A model generated the notes under the pieces. That model saw only the letters and a list, made by a program, of their open reading frames with translations, had not been told where the DNA came from and searched no databases. A program made the translations under genes and the position numbers. 64,000 nt of DNA from CALGTL01 sp963579135 (GTDB lineage: Bacteria; Chloroflexota; Dehalococcoidia; Lucifugimonadales; Australimonadaceae). Where the stretch lies: contig CAUZFB010000002.1 in NCBI GenBank assembly GCA_963579135.1, positions 1-64,000 on the forward strand, in the 5' to 3' direction. This document shows positions 19,192 through 28,527 of this stretch, in pieces. How positions within the stretch are numbered: the stretch's first letter is position 1; each line of letters starts with the position of its first letter.

Positions 19192-20265
19192 TTGCCCGCC
19201 AACCTTCCTAACCCATTCGTCGTTCTCGTCATGATGGACGAAGATATTAACCTCAACCTCATCCGATCTGCCGCCCCCGGCAACGTTGAAGTGCACCGTG
19301 TTCCCCCAGCAGCCGTCGAGGATGAAGCCGGTATGTTTCCGCCGCCCACCGGCCTCAGGTCCTACCGCCTCCCGTGGTCCACTGACCTCTCGCCCCAACA
19401 ACTGTCCGAGCTACTGGGCCGCACCCACGCCCTGATGGCGGGCCTCCCCTTCCCTCTCCGTATCCACGACCGCATGCCTAACCTGCAATGGGCGGAATAC
19501 ACCTTTGCCGGCGTTTCCGACTTCACCCACATCGACATCTGGAACACCGATGTGAAGATCACCAGCGCACGCGGCATCGTCCAAGCACTGCCCATCGCCG
19601 AGATGGTCATCGCCGCAGCGCTCGCCTTCGCCAAGAACATCACCCTCGCCACCAATCAGACTCGCGCGGGGGCCCTCGACAGTGCTCCCTACCAACTGAA
19701 ACTGATTGCGGGTAAGACCATGGGCGTTGTCGGCATGGGGGGAATCGGAGGCGAGATCGCTCGCCTCGCGAAGGCCTTGGGCATGCGCGTACTGGCCACC
19801 CGCCGCAGCGCGACATCCCGCGAAGCTAACGTCGACGGCATCGATCTTCTCTTCCCCGCGTCGGAGCTGCACTCCGTGCTTGGCGAGTGCGATTTCGTAG
19901 CCGTCTCCGCACCGCTCACGCCGGAGACTGAGCGCATGTTCAACGCTGCGGCCTTCACCGCCATGCGAGATGGCGCATTCTTCGCCAATGTGGCTCGTGG
20001 CGAAGTCGTCGACGAGGCCGCCCTCAAAGACGCCATCCGTTCAGGTAAGCTCGCAAGCGTCTACCTCGACGTCTACTCCGAGGAGCGTCAACGGCCACCG
20101 GATCCGGAGTTGATGGCCTTACCTGGCGTGGTCATAACACCTCACAACTCAGGCGACACCGAAATCGATTTCTGGCCTGCAGCCGAGTCGTTTACGGCCA
20201 ACCTCCGCCGACTGCTCGCAGGTGAACCCCTCCTGAACCAGGTCGACTTCTCCCGCGGCTATTGA
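19192..20265 (+). CDS. D-isomer-specific 2-hydroxyacid dehydrogenase
   Basis: This NAD(P)-dependent family reduces 2-keto acids to D-2-hydroxy acids or the reverse. The 357-residue product shows the Rossmann motif GVVGMGGIGGEIARLAKALG (about residues 180-199), the Arg-containing NVARGEVVDEAAL and the catalytic His in TPHNSGD. A TTG at 19192 with TAGGAG upstream is used as the start. It follows the Rieske copy A by about 185 bp without an evident terminator and precedes an aldo/keto reductase, so the three may form a degradation cluster. Confidence 0.87.
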   Translation: MPANLPNPFVVLVMMDEDINLNLIRSAAPGNVEVHRVPPAAVEDEAGMFPPPTGLRSYRLPWSTDLSPQQLSELLGRTHALMAGLPFPLRIHDRMPNLQWAEYTFAGVSDFTHIDIWNTDVKITSARGIVQALPIAEMVIAAALAFAKNITLATNQTRAGALDSAPYQLKLIAGKTMGVVGMGGIGGEIARLAKALGMRVLATRRSATSREANVDGIDLLFPASELHSVLGECDFVAVSAPLTPETERMFNAAAFTAMRDGAFFANVARGEVVDEAALKDAIRSGKLASVYLDVYSEERQRPPDPELMALPGVVITPHNSGDTEIDFWPAAESFTANLRRLLAGEPLLNQVDFSRGY

Positions 20266-20344
20266 CCAAGGCTCGCCGTCACGCTCCTGCTCCATCATTC
20301 AAGGCGCACTAACCAGCATGCGTCGATCCCGAAAGCGAGGCCCC

Positions 20345-21304
20345 ATGAACACACGTCCCTTCGGCAAGCTCGGTTCCGTCAGCGCACTCACTCTCGGCGG
20401 TGGCGGCCTCGGCCAGCTATGGGGGGCCACAACCCGCGAAGAATGCCTCGCCACCGCCCGCGAGGCGCCCGAGCTCGGTATCACCCTACTCGACATGGCC
20501 CCTTCCTACGGCAACGGCGAGGCCGAGAGCGTTATCGGCGAAGCGTTCAACGGTTCCCTCCCCGACGGCGTCCGCATCACCACCAAATGCCGCGTGGGCG
20601 ACATCCCGCCAGCCGACATATCCGCTCTGCTCGAAGAGAGCATCAACACCAGCCTGGAGCGCATGAAGATCGACCACGTCGACATCTTCTTCCTCCACAA
20701 CTGGGTCACCGCCGATGGCGCGCCCGCCTACGATCGAGGCACGCCTCGATCATCAGTCGAAAGCGCTGTCATCCCCGCCATGGAGAGCATCGTCGAGAGC
20801 GGCCGCGCACGTGCATGGGGACTGACCGGTATCGGCGACCCGGCGGTCCTCATCGACATGCTCAATTCGGGCGTCAAGCCGGGCTTCATCCAGATCATGG
20901 CCAACCTTCTAGATTCTCCTGGTGGTCTTAAGTACCCAGCTGGGCCAGCGCAGCCCCGGAACATCATTGCTGCCGCCCACCGAGCCGGTACTGCCATCAT
21001 GGGGATTCGCGCCGTACAGGCGGGAGCGCTCACCAGCGAACTCGACCGCTTCAAGCCCGCTGATAATCCAGAAACGATCGACTTCGAGCGCGCCGCACCC
21101 TTCCGGGCCATCGCAAGTGAAATCGGCCAGTCTCCTGCGTTCTTGGCGCACCAATACGCGCTGTCCATGAACGGCCCTGCCACCGTCGTGCTCGGAGTCA
21201 AGAACCGCACCGAGCTCCGTGAGTGTGTAGCAGCGGACGCCGCCGGGCCCATGGAGCCAGCCCTGATCAAACGTGTCGACCAGGCCGTGGGACGCTTCGA
21301 CTAA
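20345..21304 (+). CDS. Aldo/keto reductase family protein
   Basis: This is an NADPH-dependent carbonyl reductase family with a TIM barrel. The 319-residue product carries the catalytic tetrad positions: Asp and Tyr in LDMAPSYGNGEAE, Lys in ITTKCRVGD and His in FFLHNW. The C-terminal NADPH-binding region shows ATVVLGVKNRTEL. I start at 20345, where family members begin (MNTRPFGKLGSVSALTLGG), instead of at 20318. Position after the 2-hydroxyacid dehydrogenase suggests a shared pathway; the substrate is unknown. Confidence 0.88.
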   Translation: MNTRPFGKLGSVSALTLGGGGLGQLWGATTREECLATAREAPELGITLLDMAPSYGNGEAESVIGEAFNGSLPDGVRITTKCRVGDIPPADISALLEESINTSLERMKIDHVDIFFLHNWVTADGAPAYDRGTPRSSVESAVIPAMESIVESGRARAWGLTGIGDPAVLIDMLNSGVKPGFIQIMANLLDSPGGLKYPAGPAQPRNIIAAAHRAGTAIMGIRAVQAGALTSELDRFKPADNPETIDFERAAPFRAIASEIGQSPAFLAHQYALSMNGPATVVLGVKNRTELRECVAADAAGPMEPALIKRVDQAVGRFD

Positions 21305-21308
21305 ACCT

Positions 21309-21840
21309 ATGCGAAAGCTAACTCTATACACGGCTGCGAGTCTGGACCGATACGTCGCTGGCCCCAACGGCGAGCTCGGCTGGCTGGAGCTCCCAGGCAC
21401 AGACGCCGTGCCTCCTGGCTATGGTTACGCCGCATTCATGGACACGATAGACACGACCCACTAGGACACGGCGACGTATGAGCTTGCCTTCGGGGTTCAT
21501 CGACGCCCTATCTCCAGGCAAGACGAACTACGTAGTCACCCGCAAATCGCCCCCTCCTCCAGACACTGATGTATAGCGGTTCATCACCGACGATATCGCA
21601 GCGTTCGCGCAAACGCTCAAGGAAGCATCCAGCGCAGACATCTGGTTGGTCGGCCGAGGCCAGTTCAATACCGTGATGCTCAACACAAGGCTCATCGATG
21701 AGATGATCGTCACTCTATTCCCCCTGGTGCTTGGCCGTGGCATTCCCCCCTTCGCACCAAGAGCGAACCAGACGGCGTCCCAAACCGCAACATGCGAGAC
21801 CTATGAGACGGGAATCGTCCAGTGGGCCATGTCAACAACC
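21309..21840 (+). pseudogene. Decayed dihydrofolate reductase-like (RibD C-terminal domain) gene
   Basis: The remains match the small DHFR/RibD-C family of about 180 residues. Frame 21309 gives MRKLTLYTAASLDRYVAGP, then GYAAFMDTIDTTH and a TAG at 21462. The next stretch is in a different frame from 21478 (SPGKTNYVVTRK) and contains a second TAG at 21574. That same frame then continues ITDDIAAFAQTLK, DIWLVGRGQFNT and LIDEMIVTLFPLVLGRGIPPF. The pieces are in family order, with a deletion of the segment that usually reads VMGRxTYE. One frameshift plus two stops indicates a true pseudogene. It starts 5 bp after the aldo/keto reductase. Confidence 0.88.
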
Positions 21841-21915
21841 GAGCGCCACCAAGGCCTGATACACGTTCGACTAAGCAGATTCTGGATGTGGATTGCGAAG
21901 GCGTGGGCGGCTAGA

Positions 21916-22281
21916 ATGCCCACCATGACGATGCAAGATCGCGGGATGACAAGGGCTCAGCTCAAGACCGGATCAGGCAGGGGCGCGGAAGTTGCCGACG
22001 ACCATGTCCACGAGGTACTCGGGAGCCGCGATTTCTGGGTCTACGTAACCCCGAAGTCGAAGCCGAAAGGCTATGAAGACCTCAAGATTTACCTGGTCAA
22101 AGAGGGATGCGAAGTCGACGTTTCGGATACAGCACCGATGCTTCCCGCCAAGGGCTACAAAGCGATCAAAGTCACCCACTCCGGTCAGATCCTCGACGAC
22201 GACGTCGTGCGGCGGACCCATCGGTGGGCGCATCAGCGCAACTACCTACACAGCTTCTTCAAGCCGTATAAGAGCACGTAA
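21916..22281 (+). CDS. Hypothetical protein upstream of polA
   Basis: I do not recognise this soluble, basic protein of about 121 residues. Candidate ATGs lie at 21916, 21925 and 21931. The C-terminal part reads DDDVVRRTHRWAHQRNYL. It ends 3 bp before the polA start codon, so the two are probably co-transcribed and perhaps coupled. The same frame is open back into the upstream pseudogene, but that extension is not part of this gene. Possible small DNA- or RNA-associated protein; no motif supports a specific role. Confidence 0.6.
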   Translation: MPTMTMQDRGMTRAQLKTGSGRGAEVADDHVHEVLGSRDFWVYVTPKSKPKGYEDLKIYLVKEGCEVDVSDTAPMLPAKGYKAIKVTHSGQILDDDVVRRTHRWAHQRNYLHSFFKPYKST

Positions 22282-22284
22282 TCG

Positions 22285-25137
22285 ATGGCACCAGGAAAGC
22301 CCGCTCCCCAGGACGGCCCCACGCTTTTCGACGCCGCCGAACCCCCAGCACCGACAACTGCAACTCAGGAACGTAAGCCGCTGCTGATGGTGATGGACGG
22401 CCACGCGATGCTCTACCGAGCGTGGTTCGCCCTCCAATCAGCGCGCCCGATGACCGTCCGCAAGACGGGCGAGGATGTGCGCGGCGTCTACTCGTTCACC
22501 ACCAGCTTCTTCAAGGCAGTCGCAGCCCTCAAGCCTACCCACATAGCCATCGCTTTCGACCCTCCGGGCCCAACCTTCCGGCACGAGGAATACAGCGAGT
22601 ACAAGGCCAACCGGCCTGAAACGCCTCGGGAGCTGCACCAGAATGTGGAACGCGCAAAACAGGTCATGCGCGCCTTCGACATCCCCATCTACGAGGTGCC
22701 CGGCTACGAGGCAGACGATGTCCTCGGCACCATCGCCAAGTACGCCGACGACAAGGACATAGACACCATCATCGCGACCGGCGACACCGACACGCTTCAA
22801 CTCGTTTCTGAGCACGTCAGCATCATGCTGACCACAGGCTCTGCCAACACCAAGGTCTACGACATACCAGCCGTCAACGAGCGCTACGGGGGCCTGTCAC
22901 CGGACCAGGTGCGCGATGTCAAAGCGCTTACCGGTGACTCGTCGGACAACATCCCGGGCGTGCCGGGCGTGGGCATCAAGACCGCGATCAAGCTCATCCT
23001 CCAGTTCGGCTCCGTTGAATCGCTCCTCGAACGACTCGACGAAGTTGGCCCCCCACGAATACAGGGGTTGGTGCGTGACAACGCCGTTCAATTGCGCGCG
23101 AGCAAGGGTCTCGTCACCATCGTCCGAGACGTCCCTACCAATTTTGCGTTGGAGGACACCCGCTTCTACACCTTCAACCGAGAGGACGTGATCGAGATCT
23201 TCCAGGAGCTGGAGTTCAGCAGCTTGGTTGGCCGCATCCCGCAGGTCAAGGCAGAGACCCAACGAGGCATTGAAGCGCCAAGCCAAACCGTGCCTGCTGT
23301 CATATCAGACAGGGCGGTCACCATCGTAGACAACTCTTCCAAACTCGAGACCATGTTGGCGCAGCTTGCGGCAGCCGCCCAGATCGTCGTCGAAGCCCAC
23401 GGCAGCAACCAGCGCGCCATGGAAGCTGCGCTGGTTGGCCTCGCATTCACCCTTCACGGCGGCGAAACGTACTACGTTCCCACTGGTCACGCTGAAGATC
23501 AGCAATTGCCGATCGAAAAGGTCTTGGCCGGTGTCACCCCCCTGCTGCAGGGAGAGCAGCCTGGCATCCTCGGGCACAACCTCAACTTCACCATGACGCT
23601 CTTGTCGAACTACGGCGTCGCCCCAACCAAAGTGCCGGTGGCATTCGACACGATGATCGCCGCACACCTGTTGGGCGAAAAAGTGCTGGCCCTGAAGCAG
23701 TTAGCATTCAACCGGCTCAACGCTGAGCTTAAAGCGCTGCCCGAGCTGACCGGCACGGGACGAAAGCAGATCGGGTTCGAGGCCGTCACCATCGGCGACG
23801 CTGCCGCTTTCGCGGGAGCCAACGTCGATGCGACGTTGCGGCTCATGGATGCGTTCGCCCCGGATCTGGAACGGGATGGCCTCACCGCATTCAACCGCGA
23901 TCAAGCGATGCCGCTGGTTCCCGTGCTCGTGCAAACGCAGGTCAATGGGATCGCCATCGATGCCAGTGTCCTGTCTGATCTCAACGAAGAGTTGGTCGTT
24001 GCCATCGATGAAGCGGAGAAGGGCGCATACGAGGCGGTCGCTCATCAGTTCGCCATCAACTCACCCGCGCAACTCGGCGAGCTATTGTTCGATGAGTTAA
24101 AGCTGCCGGCAGGAAAGAAGACGAAGACCGGGTATTCCACCGATGCATCCATCTTGGAGAACCTGCGCGAGGCGCACCCGGTTATAGATCATGTGCTGAG
24201 GTACCGGGAGCTCACCAAGCTCAAGTCGACCTACGTAGATACGCTGCCCATGGAAGTCAACCCACGGACTCACCGCATCCATACCACGTACAACCAGGCC
24301 GGTTCTGCCACTGGTAGGCTCGCCTCCAATGACCCTAACCTGCAAAACATCCCCGTCCGATCAGAGTTGGGCCAACGGGTGCGTAAGGCGTTCATCGCAG
24401 AGAAGCACCCGGAGTGGATCCTGCTCTCCGCCGACTACTCGCAGATCGACCTCCGAGCGCTCGCCCATCTCTCACAGGACCCCGCAATGATGAGCGCATT
24501 CGAGCGTGACGAAGACATCCATGCGTCGACCGCCTCGCTGATCTACGGGGTCCGGCTCGACGAAGTCGAGCCGGCCATGCGGCGGCTGGCCAAGGTCATG
24601 AATTTCGGCGTGGCATACGGTCTCAGCGCATTCGGCATATCTCGACAGACCGAGATGAGTATGGATGAGGGCGGTCAATTCATCGCCGATTACTTCGGGA
24701 CGTACCCGAAGGTACGCGAGTATCTCGACGGAACGGTAGCCAAGGCCAAAGAGACCGGCTACGCCGAGACCTTGCTGGGGCGTAGGCGTTACCTCCCCGA
24801 ACTGCAATCCCCTCACTACCCCGTGCGCCAAGCGGGCGAACGCATGGCGCTCAACATGCCAGTGCAGGGTACGTCATCCGACATCATCAACGCCGCCATG
24901 GTCCTCGTGCAGCAGCGGCTCGAAAGTGGTGTATTCGAGGCCAAGATGCTCCTGCAGGTGCACGACGAACTCGTCTTCGAGTTGCCCCGCTCCGAGGAGA
25001 AAGCCCTCTCGGCGATGCTCCACGACACCATGCCTAAAGCGCTGGATCTCTCAGTGCCTCTCAAGATTGACATCAAGCGGGGCGACAACTGGGCGGAGAT
25101 GAGTGGGCAGCGCGAGGAATCTCTCGAGGTCGGATAA
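22285..25137 (+). CDS. polA: DNA polymerase I with degenerate proofreading domain
   Basis: Pol I fills gaps in repair and Okazaki fragment processing. The 950-residue protein has a 5' nuclease domain (residues about 30-330; ATGDTDTLQL, GDSSDNIPGVPGVGIKTAI), a central 3'-5' exonuclease-like domain (about 345-530) and a polymerase domain (about 550-950). The exonuclease domain lacks the metal-binding acidic residues: the DxE motif position reads VVEAHGS, and HNLNFTMTLL lacks the usual Asp. Proofreading is therefore probably lost, as in Taq. Polymerase motif A reads DYSQIDLR where most family members have DYSQIELR. Motif B RRLAKVMNFGVAYG and motif C QVHDELVFE are intact. Confidence 0.95.
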   Translation: MAPGKPAPQDGPTLFDAAEPPAPTTATQERKPLLMVMDGHAMLYRAWFALQSARPMTVRKTGEDVRGVYSFTTSFFKAVAALKPTHIAIAFDPPGPTFRHEEYSEYKANRPETPRELHQNVERAKQVMRAFDIPIYEVPGYEADDVLGTIAKYADDKDIDTIIATGDTDTLQLVSEHVSIMLTTGSANTKVYDIPAVNERYGGLSPDQVRDVKALTGDSSDNIPGVPGVGIKTAIKLILQFGSVESLLERLDEVGPPRIQGLVRDNAVQLRASKGLVTIVRDVPTNFALEDTRFYTFNREDVIEIFQELEFSSLVGRIPQVKAETQRGIEAPSQTVPAVISDRAVTIVDNSSKLETMLAQLAAAAQIVVEAHGSNQRAMEAALVGLAFTLHGGETYYVPTGHAEDQQLPIEKVLAGVTPLLQGEQPGILGHNLNFTMTLLSNYGVAPTKVPVAFDTMIAAHLLGEKVLALKQLAFNRLNAELKALPELTGTGRKQIGFEAVTIGDAAAFAGANVDATLRLMDAFAPDLERDGLTAFNRDQAMPLVPVLVQTQVNGIAIDASVLSDLNEELVVAIDEAEKGAYEAVAHQFAINSPAQLGELLFDELKLPAGKKTKTGYSTDASILENLREAHPVIDHVLRYRELTKLKSTYVDTLPMEVNPRTHRIHTTYNQAGSATGRLASNDPNLQNIPVRSELGQRVRKAFIAEKHPEWILLSADYSQIDLRALAHLSQDPAMMSAFERDEDIHASTASLIYGVRLDEVEPAMRRLAKVMNFGVAYGLSAFGISRQTEMSMDEGGQFIADYFGTYPKVREYLDGTVAKAKETGYAETLLGRRRYLPELQSPHYPVRQAGERMALNMPVQGTSSDIINAAMVLVQQRLESGVFEAKMLLQVHDELVFELPRSEEKALSAMLHDTMPKALDLSVPLKIDIKRGDNWAEMSGQREESLEVG

Positions 25138-25141
25138 GACG

Positions 25142-26501
25142 ATGCTCAACGCTTCTGACAACGAACTGCTCACCCAGATAGGCCCGCGCACCGCGATGGG
25201 CAATCTCATCCGCCAATACTGGCTCCCTGCCCTAGCCGCTTCTGATCTCACCGCGCCCGACTCGAAACCGTTTCGGGTACGACTGCTCGGCGAGGACTTG
25301 GTCGCGTTCCGCGACTCTCAGGGTAGGCCGGGGTTGGTCAACGAGTTCTGCCCTCACCGTGGCGCGTCGCTCTACTGGTCACGCAACGAGGAAGGTGGCC
25401 TACGTTGCGTGTACCACGGTTGGAAGTTCGATGTCACTGGCGTGTGCTTGGACATGCCCAGCGAGCCAACCGCCTCCAATTTCAGAGATAAGGTACGGCA
25501 TCCGTGCGTACCGGTGCGTCGAGCGCAATGGCATCGTCTGGGCGTACATGGGGCCGCGCGCAACGCCACCGCCTCTGCCGTCGTTCGAGTGGAACATGCT
25601 GCCGGAGGGTCACTCAGTGATCTGGCGACATCTCCAAATGTCCAACTGGATGCAGGGGCTGGAAGGGAACATCGACTCCTCCCACTTGGCGTTCCTGCAC
25701 AACCGGCTGACCGAAGACGGCTCTGCCAACTTCACGGGCCAGAACGACCGGGGCCTTTACCTCCACGACAAGGCACCCGTGATGGAGGTCGTGGATACGG
25801 ATTACGGGACGATGTACGGCGCGGGCCGGGTGGAGGCGCCGGGCAAACGCTACTGGCGCGTGACGCATTTTCTGATGCCGACATACGGCATGTTCGCGCC
25901 GATCACGGCTACGGATTGCCCGTTGCAGTGGTGGGTGCCAATCGACGACGACCACGTGATGAAGTGGGAGGTGCGCTGGAACCCGTCGCGGCCGATGACT
26001 CCGGAGGAACGAGAGGCACAGTGGTTACGCGATCCAGGTGGCGACATCGAGCCGACCAGCGACCCGCTGACCCATCACCGGCCTGCGGCAAGCCCTGAGA
26101 ACGATTACTTCTTCGACCCGCACGCTCAGCTAAGCAACCGGATGTCGGGACTGCCGTCGGTGAATATCCAGGACAAGGCGATGCTGGAAACAATGGCGTT
26201 CACTCAGCCCGGCGGGCACGTGGTTGACCGCTCCGTGGAGCACCTGGGCACGTCGGATGCGATGATCATCCGGACCCGACGGCGGTTACTGGAGGCGGCG
26301 CGGGCACTGCGGGACCACGGTACGGTTCCACCAGGCGTAGATGAGCCGGATATCTACGCGGTGCGCTCCGCGACGGTGATCCTGGATGACGGAGAGCCGT
26401 GGCACGAGGTTGCCCAGGAGGGGATGGCCGCTTTCACCGATTGTCCTGTGCTGTCCGACGAGGCGAATCTGCGCGGTGGCCACCGGTTCGTCACCGAGTA
26501 G
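25142..26501 (+). pseudogene. Rieske non-heme iron oxygenase (copy B) with a single-base frameshift
   Basis: Starting from the ATG at 25142, four bases after the polA stop, the reading frame encodes an N-terminal Rieske domain (CPHRGASLYWS, CVYHGWKFD) and runs normally to about residue 119. At about 25499 one extra base shifts the frame. The second frame (25500-26501) then continues exactly where paralogue A would: ERNGIVWAYMGPRATPPPLP, NWMQGLEGNIDSSHLAFLH and on to a normal C-terminus. Removing one base gives 452 residues. The downstream part has no further lesion, so this is either a very recent mutation or a sequencing or assembly error. Confidence 0.85.
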
Positions 26502-27707
26502 CTATACCCAGCGTGTGCGCTTGGAGCGGGCCTTCTGGGAGGTACCGGTGGGCAGCCCTTCAGCCGTGAGCATCTCCTCGATGAGTTGGGCGAAGTACTC
26601 GCGGTCAGCACCGTTGATCACGGCTTGTTCGTGGGCTTCTTGTATCGCCAGCGGGTAACCGTGGCCCTTCTCAGCTTGGGAGACGATCCCCGAGTGGGCG
26701 AGATCGAGCGCAGGGCCCGCTGCTGACCACTCGGGCATCTCCAGCCGACAGATCTCTGCTCCGACGTTGATGTAGCAAAACCGGACGCGATGGTCGCGGT
26801 AATGGTCCTGCACAATGGATGACGTCGTCTCGAAGACGGCGGAGCGCTCGCCGGGCTGCAGCTCGGCCTCGAACAGTTCGCGGTCGGTGACGCCGGCGAT
26901 GGTGTCGCAGTGACGCTGGCCCGGTTTCAGTTGCCCACAGTGGCCATCGCAGTTGAGCGTGGCATAACGGCAAACCGGCTCGGATATGCGGAGCGCATTA
27001 ATGACGTCAGTGGAGCGCGGAAGGCTGATCTGGCTGGCAACGGCGACGGTGCGAGTCCGGCCCAACTCTTGTAGGCGGTCGAGGGCGGGCAACAGACGAT
27101 CGTCGAGGAGTGCCTTACGGACGTAGTCGGGGAAGGCGCCGCCAGCCAGCTCCCAGAGGATCAGTGAGCCATCCAGGAGCGCCAACACGGGAAGGTTCTG
27201 TGGCGCGGCCTCGACGAGGGCCACAAGGCCTTCGATCTCCATGACCGCGCGGAGCATGCCTAGGACCGGCCCTTCGATAGGTTGCTCGCGGTTGCCCGCC
27301 GGGTTGCGGATGGACATCTCGTCGTCGCCAACGAAGAGGCGGGGGGCGCTGGCAAGATCCGCGTTCGGTAGCTCGCCATAACGAATGGTGACGTAACCGG
27401 TGTTGATCAGGAAACAACGCACCGGAGAGTGGCGGTCAACGTCGATGTGGGAACCGTCTACGGCGACGACAACGTGGTCTGGCGCCAGGGGGGGCACGGG
27501 CCACGTTTCAGCCATGGGGCCGACGAGACCGGCGGCCAGGAAGGTGGTCTTGCCGTCCATGCGTCGCTGTTCGATGGTGTCGGTGTCGGCGTGGCGAAGG
27601 AACTCAGCGGCCCGCGCGAGAGCCTCCATCTTGGCAAACCGTTGGCCGGAGAAGTGCGTCGCGGCTCCGTAGAGCTGCGACGCCGTTTTCGAAAGATCGA
27701 GGGCCAT
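26502..27707 (-). CDS. nurA: NurA-domain nuclease
   Basis: NurA is a 5'-3' nuclease that usually works with the HerA translocase in DNA end processing. The 401-residue product has the conserved acidic motifs VAVDGSHID (Asp at about 84) and LLDGSLILWEL (Asp at about 179), and a C-terminal region with SIVQDHYRDHRVRFCYINVG, plausible for the late conserved motif. No herA gene is in the window. It lies 4 bp downstream of a PqqC-like gene, so it appears to be the last gene of a three-gene operon. Its stop is directly adjacent to the convergent Rieske copy B. Confidence 0.83.
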   Translation of the reverse strand: MALDLSKTASQLYGAATHFSGQRFAKMEALARAAEFLRHADTDTIEQRRMDGKTTFLAAGLVGPMAETWPVPPLAPDHVVVAVDGSHIDVDRHSPVRCFLINTGYVTIRYGELPNADLASAPRLFVGDDEMSIRNPAGNREQPIEGPVLGMLRAVMEIEGLVALVEAAPQNLPVLALLDGSLILWELAGGAFPDYVRKALLDDRLLPALDRLQELGRTRTVAVASQISLPRSTDVINALRISEPVCRYATLNCDGHCGQLKPGQRHCDTIAGVTDRELFEAELQPGERSAVFETTSSIVQDHYRDHRVRFCYINVGAEICRLEMPEWSAAGPALDLAHSGIVSQAEKGHGYPLAIQEAHEQAVINGADREYFAQLIEEMLTAEGLPTGTSQKARSKRTRWV

Positions 27708-27711
27708 CCGG

Positions 27712-28500
27712 TTAGATGGCGGGGGTCTGGAACGGGAGGCGCTCAGCGGTGCGAGCGGTTTCTACCGCAACAAAGAGTTGGTCCTCGATGTCCAAGCGCT
27801 CGCGGAAGGCCCGGGCAGCAGTGAGCTGGCGCTCGGTGGTGCAGGCCCAGTAGGCGAGCCCTTCCTCTTCCCACGTGATGTGGGATTCGACGTCCTCCAG
27901 CAGGACGCGGAAGAACTCCAGGGCATCGTCGGCGACGCCGTAGGTTCCCTTGAGCGCCTTCATAACCTTCGGGTAATGCTCCTGCCATTGCAGATCGGCG
28001 GCGTACCAAGTGGCGATGCCGTCGAGCCAGGTCCAGTCCCAGAAACGGGAGTAGGTCATGAGCGTGTGCATGGACATGTAGGTACGGGTGAACTGCTGGA
28101 AGCCGGTGACCTCGGCGCGATCCAAGCCAAGGCCCTCGCCGAACCTGAGCCATAGCTCCTCGTAGGCCGGTGTCGTCCAGCCCACGAGGTCGTTGACGAT
28201 CTCCTCGCCTTCGACGTCCACCATCCGGCGGAGCATGTGGGTGCGGAGGGGCTCGTCATTGGTCTTCACGTAGATGGCTCCTGTAGCGTAGACGAGGCCT
28301 TCGTCCCAATAGGGATAGAAGTCCTTGACCCACATGCGGATCTCGTCCATGGAAAGATCCCCCTTGATGAGCGACTCCAGGAACGGTGCAGGCTCCGCAT
28401 ACTTGCGTTGCTTTTCACGCTTCAGAAATGCGGTGAATGCTGCGCCTTGAAGCGGGGCTGCTGCAAGCTCTTTGGGACCGTAGGGCAGTTGTGAACCCAT
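27712..28500 (-). CDS. PqqC/TenA-like (heme-oxygenase-fold) protein, first of a pair
   Basis: This 262-residue all-helical protein resembles the PqqC/TenA superfamily: FYPYWDEGLVYATGAIYVK, LRRMVDVEGEEIVND, then AYEELWLRFGEGLGL, and a late helix with LLEDVESHITWEEEGL. Some members are non-heme diiron oxidases with a H-x3-D-x2-H ligand set in the last core helix. Here that helix reads EDVESH, which does not fit cleanly. No pqq genes are nearby, so PQQ synthesis should not be assumed. It sits 27 bp after the second family member and 4 bp before nurA. Confidence 0.75.
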   Translation of the reverse strand: MGSQLPYGPKELAAAPLQGAAFTAFLKREKQRKYAEPAPFLESLIKGDLSMDEIRMWVKDFYPYWDEGLVYATGAIYVKTNDEPLRTHMLRRMVDVEGEEIVNDLVGWTTPAYEELWLRFGEGLGLDRAEVTGFQQFTRTYMSMHTLMTYSRFWDWTWLDGIATWYAADLQWQEHYPKVMKALKGTYGVADDALEFFRVLLEDVESHITWEEEGLAYWACTTERQLTAARAFRERLDIEDQLFVAVETARTAERLPFQTPAI

Positions 28501-28527
28501 ATCGTTTGAATCCTAGATCCAGCAGTC

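Noticed and set aside
21309..21840. Interpreting the stops in the DHFR-like relic as further Sec or recoding sites
   Set aside because: Both are TAG, a frameshift is also present, and a conserved segment is missing, so decay is the simpler explanation.
27712..28500. Naming the gene pqqC
   Set aside because: Only the fold resembles PqqC; no pqqA, B, D or E is near and the ligand helix does not match.
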